12,500 bases of DNA from Actinidia chinensis (Eukaryota; Streptophyta; Magnoliopsida; Ericales; Actinidiaceae): positions 4,074,197 through 4,086,696 of the forward strand of contig CM018907.1 in assembly GCA_009663005.1 (NCBI GenBank), written 5' to 3'. This document shows positions 8,515 through 12,500 of this stretch, piece after piece. The position numbers were made by a program, and so were the translations under genes. Position 1 is the first letter of the stretch. Every line of letters starts with the position of its first letter. The notes below the pieces were generated by a model. That model saw nothing but the letters and a program-made list of their open reading frames with translations. It was not told the DNA's origin and searched no databases.

Positions 8515-8872
8515 TGAATCACAAGAGAGGGCAGCCAATGATTCCTTCAGAGCCAAGGAACGCATGCCAAGCTCGTCCAAGTATGTCCCCCCCCGGATCA
8601 TGGTGTCCACCAATAAGCTGGTTAAGCTCAATTCTGCATCTGCCTCAAGGAACAAACCCCTTCGCCTCGTGCATCCAACCACAAGTTTTCGCCTAGGACC
8701 TTCAATAAGCTCCCGCGAATGGGTAGTAAAACACAAGTGCTTTAGCTGTGCTCTCTATGACTTTGACGGGGTTCTTCTCCTCCATGGAAAGCTTTCTTTT
8801 GTATACAGATCCCGAAACCTGAAACCGGAAACCTTCTTCATCTAGTCTGATAGTTTGCTTCAGTTCTCTCGT
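8515..8872 (-). pseudogene. BAHD acyltransferase exon 1, copy 2 (5'-truncated, frame-disrupted)
   Basis: Duplicate of the exon at 1-419, aligned from the RELKQ region to the exon end. Readable pieces in shifting frames include EEGFRFQV (about 8839-8816), EEKNPVKVIE (about 8781-8752), ALVFYYPFAG (about 8738-8709), LIEGPRRKLVV and YLDEL (about 8585-8571), plus the PGSEG-IIGCP equivalent near 8550-8530. Several small indels break the frame, including one in the G/C run at 8587-8594. On the minus strand the exon starts abruptly at 8872, where the LTR of a copia element ends, so the start codon and about 25 or more residues are displaced to the far side of the element, beyond the right edge of the window. 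No exon-1 product can be made from the original start. Confidence 0.8.
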
Positions 8873-9288
8873 TGTTGGGATAAAACACTCAATGCGTCTT
8901 TTTCACTCCTAATGATCGGGAATAATAACACGTCACACAAACAAGCAAGTAAGAAACAAAACAATAAAAAAGGGATACTAGAATTTTTACGTGATTCGGC
9001 CAATTAAGCTACATTCACGGCCACACCGATTAGCAATTCACCAAACAAAGTTTAGGATTACAATCTCCTCCCTCACTCTTTCTCCTCTCTCTCTTAGCCT
9101 TAGCTACCTTCTTATCATTCTCCTAGACTTCACATCTATTTTATAGATAAACCTAGGAAGAGGATGAAATTAAGCAATAAGTCATTCAGAGCCGCAATCG
9201 AGACTTGATTGCCGAAATCGGAGACTTGGATCCAGCCCGTAATTGTAGCATTGAAATTCAGGGCTCCAACATTCCACATACTCTAACA
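8873..9288 (-). repeat. 3' LTR of the minus-strand copia element
   Basis: On the minus strand it runs from TGTTAGAGTATG at 9288 to TTTTATCCCAACA at 8873, that is, TG...CA with the short inverted ends TGTT/AACA usual for copia LTRs. The length is 416 bp. It directly follows a polypurine tract and contains a TATA sequence and a pyrimidine-rich block (9068-9096, plus strand). Its outer edge abuts acyltransferase coding sequence. Confidence 0.8.
9137..9145 (-). promoter_or_regulatory. LTR TATA box (minus-strand element)
   Basis: The minus strand reads TATAAAATA about 144 bp into the LTR. Because the element and BAHD copy 2 share a strand, transcription from this 3' LTR would run directly into the truncated exon 1 at 8872. 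Confidence 0.5.
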
Positions 9289-9301
9289 ATCTCCCACTTG
9301 G
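9289..9301 (-). other. Polypurine tract of the copia element
   Basis: The minus strand reads AAGTGGGAGAT immediately before the LTR start TGTTAGAG. This is the standard plant copia plus-strand primer site and fixes the LTR boundary at 9288. Confidence 0.8.
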
Positions 9302-9381
9302 AGGCTGACGCAACACTGCTCCCTCCGTAACTTCCACTTGTTTCAATATTTTACGCAAACGTGTGGCATTACGACGGTACG

Positions 9382-9990
9382 TTACGGCCTCATAATGAGA
9401 ACCCACTGTAAGTCTGCACATAGCTTCATTTTCTCAAGTGTCACACTTTTGTGACACATGTCTGCAGGATTCTGATTTTGGTGTGGATCTTTCTCTAAAC
9501 TTATCAAACCCTTATCTAGAGTGATCGGAATGAAGTGATGTCTCATGTCGATGTGTTTCGTTCTCTGGCATGGAAGCTGACTTCTTTGCCAAATTAATTA
9601 GTAAACTTTGACTAGCATCATCGCTGTATATAGTGTCAATTCGATTGCTCCTTGCCCACTCTCTCATAAAAACTCTGTTCAATACCAAACCTCTCCTTTC
9701 AAGCTTCGGTAGCAGCCATACTTCTCCGCTTCTCTGTGGTAGAAAGACAAAATCTTTTACAATCTAGAAACTAGAACCAACTGACCTCTGCGCTGCCAAA
9801 TGTGAAAACACATATCGATAGTGCTCTTTCTTCTCTGCCATCGACATCTCCAGCCATGTCTAATCGACATACCCTTGTATACGAATCGCCGAGCTCCATA
9901 ACACACAACCTGCAATCCTGAGTACCCTTCAGACTACCTCAACAACCGCCACTCACACACAGCTTCCCAGTACTCCTTTCCAGGATTACT
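9382..9990 (-). pseudogene. Copia RNase H and pol C-terminus (degenerate)
   Basis: Readable pieces in minus-strand order: DMAGDVDG (about 9860), the TEAEK/YMAATEA area (about 9735-9700), INLAKKS (about 9597-9577), RTKHIDMRHHF (9563-9531), NPADMCHKSV (near 9470-9440) and KLCADLQWVLIMRP, followed by a stop at 9384-9382. These are the RNase H core and the tail typical of copia polyproteins. At least four frame changes are needed. The C-terminal frame is intact from about 9421, placing the true pol stop about 80 bp before the polypurine tract. Confidence 0.8.
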
Positions 9991-10915
9991 CATGAATTGG
10001 CTTATCATTCCAACTGCTTGAGTAATATCTGGCCTCGTACAGACCATGGCATACATAAGGCTACCACAACAGTTGCTCGTATGAACCTTTTGACATGTCT
10101 CTTTCTCTTCCGGTGTAGTTGACTTGATTCTTTGAAGTTAAATACTTCCCGAGGGAGTGCTGACTGGTTTGGCTTTATCCATGTAAATCTCTTTACACTT
10201 TGTGATGTAAGTCGGCTTTGATAGTGTCAATTTCTTGTTGGCTCGGTCCTCTAGTGATCCTCCGCATACCAAGTATCATCTCGCATGACCCCAATCCTTC
10301 ATTGAAGATCTCTTGGATAGACTCTCTTCAGTTTGGTTAATCTCCATCATGCTTGATCCTTCAATAAGCATGTCATCCACATATAATAGGAGAATAATAT
10401 ATGATATTTAACTTCTTGAAATAGCAACAACGGTCAGCATGGCATCTTTGGTAACCATTGTCAGACATGAACCCATCACTTGATGTACCACGTCTTGGGT
10501 GCTTGTTTCAAACCATACAAGCTCTTCTTAAGCTGCACACTCCATATTCGTCCTTGCCATTTTCTTCTTCATAACCCTTCTGGTGGTCTCATATATATGT
10601 CTTCATCTTAATTCCCCATGAAGAAATGTCGTTTTTTATTACATCTAACTGCTCTAGATGTAAGTCTTCCACTGCACAAGACTCAAGTTGTCCGCATGGT
10701 TGATAACTTCACATAGGAGAGAAATTTCTGTAAAACCTACACCTGCCTTTTGTTGAAACCCTTTTGCAACCAATCTATCCTTGTACCGTCTTCGACCCAT
10801 CATGCCTTTCTTTCCAATCTATAACCCCACTTGTTATGCAGTTCTTCTTACCCTGAGACAACTCCAACCAAATCCCCATGTTTGGTTAGTTGTGAGGGAG
10901 TCCAGCCTCATCAAT
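9991..10915 (-). pseudogene. Copia reverse transcriptase (degenerate)
   Basis: Recognisable in order: NQTWGLVELSQGKK (about 10884-10840), EQLDV and TFLHGEL (about 10660-10610), a YMRPPEGY stretch (about 10595), LKKSLYGLKQAPKTWY (about 10532-10485), the catalytic YVDDML (10383-10366) and LMYAMVCTRPDITQAV (about 10060-10010) followed by SQFMSNPGKEYWEA. YVDDML is the active-site box of the RVT_2 family. Frame changes and stops interrupt it every 50-150 bp, so no active enzyme is encoded, although the active-site residues survive. Confidence 0.85.
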
Positions 10916-11400
10916 CCCCGATGCTTGCTCCCACCTTCACCTTTTGCCTTGTCCTTCACATCACACGGCTTCCTCATACATTCTGGTTCCACCATTTCTG
11001 TAAAGTAGCAGTACTGTAGAGATTGACATGTAACGAGCTGATGTCTGATTCTAGTTGGTCTGTCATCTTCTCAACACAGGATCGGGGGAGGAACTTGAGT
11101 TTCTAACTGTATGTTTGAATTTCTAGGCATCCAATACATCATTTTCTTTCAGAAATCCTCCCTCAAGTTTCTTCAAACTCCTTGCTCTTGCTGCTTCTTC
11201 TTCTGTCCCGCTCATTCATCATGTCCTTGTACTGGCATTCTTCATTTACACCACACTCTACTCTTATGACTTTGCGGTTTTCGATGTCCCAAAACGATAG
11301 CCCAAGTCCATTTAGCCCATAACCATGAAGATGCCTTCTTGGATTTTGAATCATTTGGACCTTTTTTTCTCTCTTTCTGCCCAATATGAACATATGAGAC
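10916..11400 (-). pseudogene. Copia integrase C-terminal/linker region (degenerate)
   Basis: The clearest piece is HGYGLNGLGLSFWDIENRKV (about 11326-11265), equal to the conserved GY...G.RFWD..NRK segment after the copia integrase core, followed by CQYKD. The rest, to the start of the reverse transcriptase, is low in recognisable residues. Confidence 0.7.
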
Positions 11401-12010
11401 ACAACCCAAATATTCTTAGGTGAGATAAGTTTTTACTCATTTCCATTCCTTCCCTTCCCAAGCTCTTGAGGCAACCCACAGTTCAAAACAACTGAGGGTC
11501 CTCGGTTGATTAAGTATGCCGCCCGGTGCTCACACGTAATCTGCCCAATTTATTTTGGCAAACCAGCATGTTATCCTCATACAACAAACACCGTGCACAC
11601 TCTCTGTGAAGATTTCTGTTCATGAGCGCTCGGCCACCCTATTCTGTTGGTGGGATTCTTAGGAACCGTCTTCCTGTCTCTTGATTCCATTCATAGCGCG
11701 TACCTTTCGAACTCATCACTTGCATACTCTCCACCATTGTCTGACCTCAACACTTCACTTAAAACTGTCGGTCGTTGCTCAGTAGTAGCTCTCCCTTTCT
11801 TGAACACATCAAATAACATTTGATTTTTGTTTCAAGAAATATATCAATATCTTTTCTACCTAGCATCACAATCAAATGAATGTGACAGTAAAGGGATCCA
11901 TCCAAAAGTAACTTACTTTTAGCTGGTCCCCCACATCGGTGTGACAAGCTTCCACCGTTAGAGCGCTTATGGCTCTGAACTTTCTTTTGAGGAAGCTAAC
12001 TTTCTTTTGC
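11401..12010 (-). pseudogene. Copia integrase core (degenerate)
   Basis: Minus-strand pieces include a LVTPMWG stretch in which the HTDVWGP motif is recoverable near 11950-11930, DVFKKGRATTEQRP (about 11806-11760), LRSDNGGEYASDEFER (11750-11704) and a frame-shifted VAERMNRN near 11640-11610. SDNGGEY at 11744-11724 carries the second aspartate of the rve D-D-E triad. Several indels separate the motifs. Confidence 0.8.
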
Positions 12011-12500
12011 TTTCATAGAAACAATCCTCGCAAAATTCCAAAAAACCAGATCTAGTTGCTTCACATTCCTGGCAATTTTCCATTTGTGATCAGGCCTTTC
12101 AATGCCTTTCCACTCATGTGTTCCAAGCCTAAGTGCCATGTAGTTGCATCTGGTTCGGATGAATGCTGCAAGTACCCCACCCCCGCCCCCCGTGTTCGTC
12201 ATAGACGTAACATAAAGGGTCCTTGTTTCTTCCCATGTGCCATCACTATAGCACCTTTCGCACCTTCCATGAATCGTCAGTAACGATGTCCCTTTTGCAT
12301 CCCGAAGTTGCAAGTTGTCCCATAGAAAAATCAGATTCCTTTTCAAATTGGGAACGTGTCCCTCACATCTTTAAAGCGTAGAGTCTCCCATTTGTCAAGT
12401 TAATCTGCACTTCTCTTTTTTCCAATAATGGAACAAGGTTCATCATCCGCCGAATATACTACTTTTCCCGAAGTCACCCTTCACATAATTGTGGAGAATC
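12011..12500 (-). pseudogene. Copia protease flank and gag-pre-integrase zinc domain (degenerate, runs off edge)
   Basis: Residues such as VVYSADDEPC (about 12465), SDGTWEETRTLYVTS (about 12260-12210), the TWHLGLEHMSGKALKGL zinc-binding region (about 12145-12090) and the NGKLPGM piece (about 12087-12067) identify the gag_pre-integrs domain and the flank of the protease. It continues beyond the right edge. A GGGGG run at 12178-12190 is a likely indel site. Confidence 0.75.

Larger units (their letters stand above)
8873..12500 (-). mobile_element. Ty1-copia retrotransposon inserted in BAHD exon 1 (partial)
   Basis: A minus-strand element in the domain order protease flank/pre-integrase, integrase, reverse transcriptase, RNase H, polypurine tract, 3' LTR. 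Integrase before reverse transcriptase is the mark of Ty1-copia; the motifs resemble the plant Tnt1/Tork-like group. It is cut by the right edge, so gag, the 5' LTR and the right-hand target duplication are not seen. The coding region is full of frame changes and stops, with no open frame above about 116 codons, so this copy is not autonomous as written. The left junction at 8872/8873 lies within exon 1 of BAHD copy 2; the candidate target duplicate, plus strand 8868-8872, is CTCGT. Confidence 0.88.

Noticed and set aside
1..12500. CRISPR array, tRNA or rRNA genes, or a viral insertion
   Set aside because: No regularly spaced repeats, no cloverleaf or rRNA sequence recognised, and the retroelement remains are of the copia transposon type without an envelope region.

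Overview
The window looks like nuclear DNA of a flowering plant, probably a eudicot. It is AT-rich and gene-poor, with intron-bearing gene pieces, plant Ty1-copia retrotransposon remains, and a small inverted-repeat element of the MITE type. There are no bacterial-type operons, no CRISPR array, and no tRNA or rRNA that I could recognise. The species cannot be named from this sequence.

The host-gene content is one family present twice. Both are BAHD acyltransferases of the alcohol/benzyl-alcohol acyltransferase type, on the minus strand, head to tail. Copy 1 contributes only exon 1 (1-419; the rest lies left of the window), with a TATA box at 491-498. Copy 2 contributes a long exon 2 (6728-7666, HTMSD and DFGWG motifs intact), an intron (about 7667-8514) and the 3' part of exon 1 (8515-8872). 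Both exon 1 copies keep recognisable family residues but need repeated frame changes to read. Copy 2 has also lost its first residues to a retrotransposon, so neither copy as written encodes a complete enzyme.

The rest is mobile DNA and spacer. 515-1220 is a MITE-like element with terminal inverted repeats, 16 bp from the TATA box of copy 1. A truncated, opposite-facing copy is at 4545-4977. 1221-2978 is AT-rich spacer. 2979-3258 and 4224-4508 are direct repeats flanking about 1 kb that holds a 57-bp-armed inverted repeat (3790-4006). 4978 to about 6310 is a plus-strand copia relic in which a protease/pre-integrase region is followed, without integrase or reverse transcriptase, by a 3' LTR-like end. 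8873-12500 is a second, different copia element on the minus strand. It shows, in minus-strand order, pre-integrase, integrase, reverse transcriptase, RNase H, polypurine tract and 3' LTR. It runs off the right edge, and its left end sits inside exon 1 of BAHD copy 2.

No new kind of system is apparent. The points of most interest are the tandem acyltransferase pair, one copy split by a same-strand copia LTR and the other with a MITE beside its core promoter, and the unusual, indel-dominated pattern of damage seen in host exons and transposon alike. That pattern could mean pseudogene decay or uncorrected long-read sequence.
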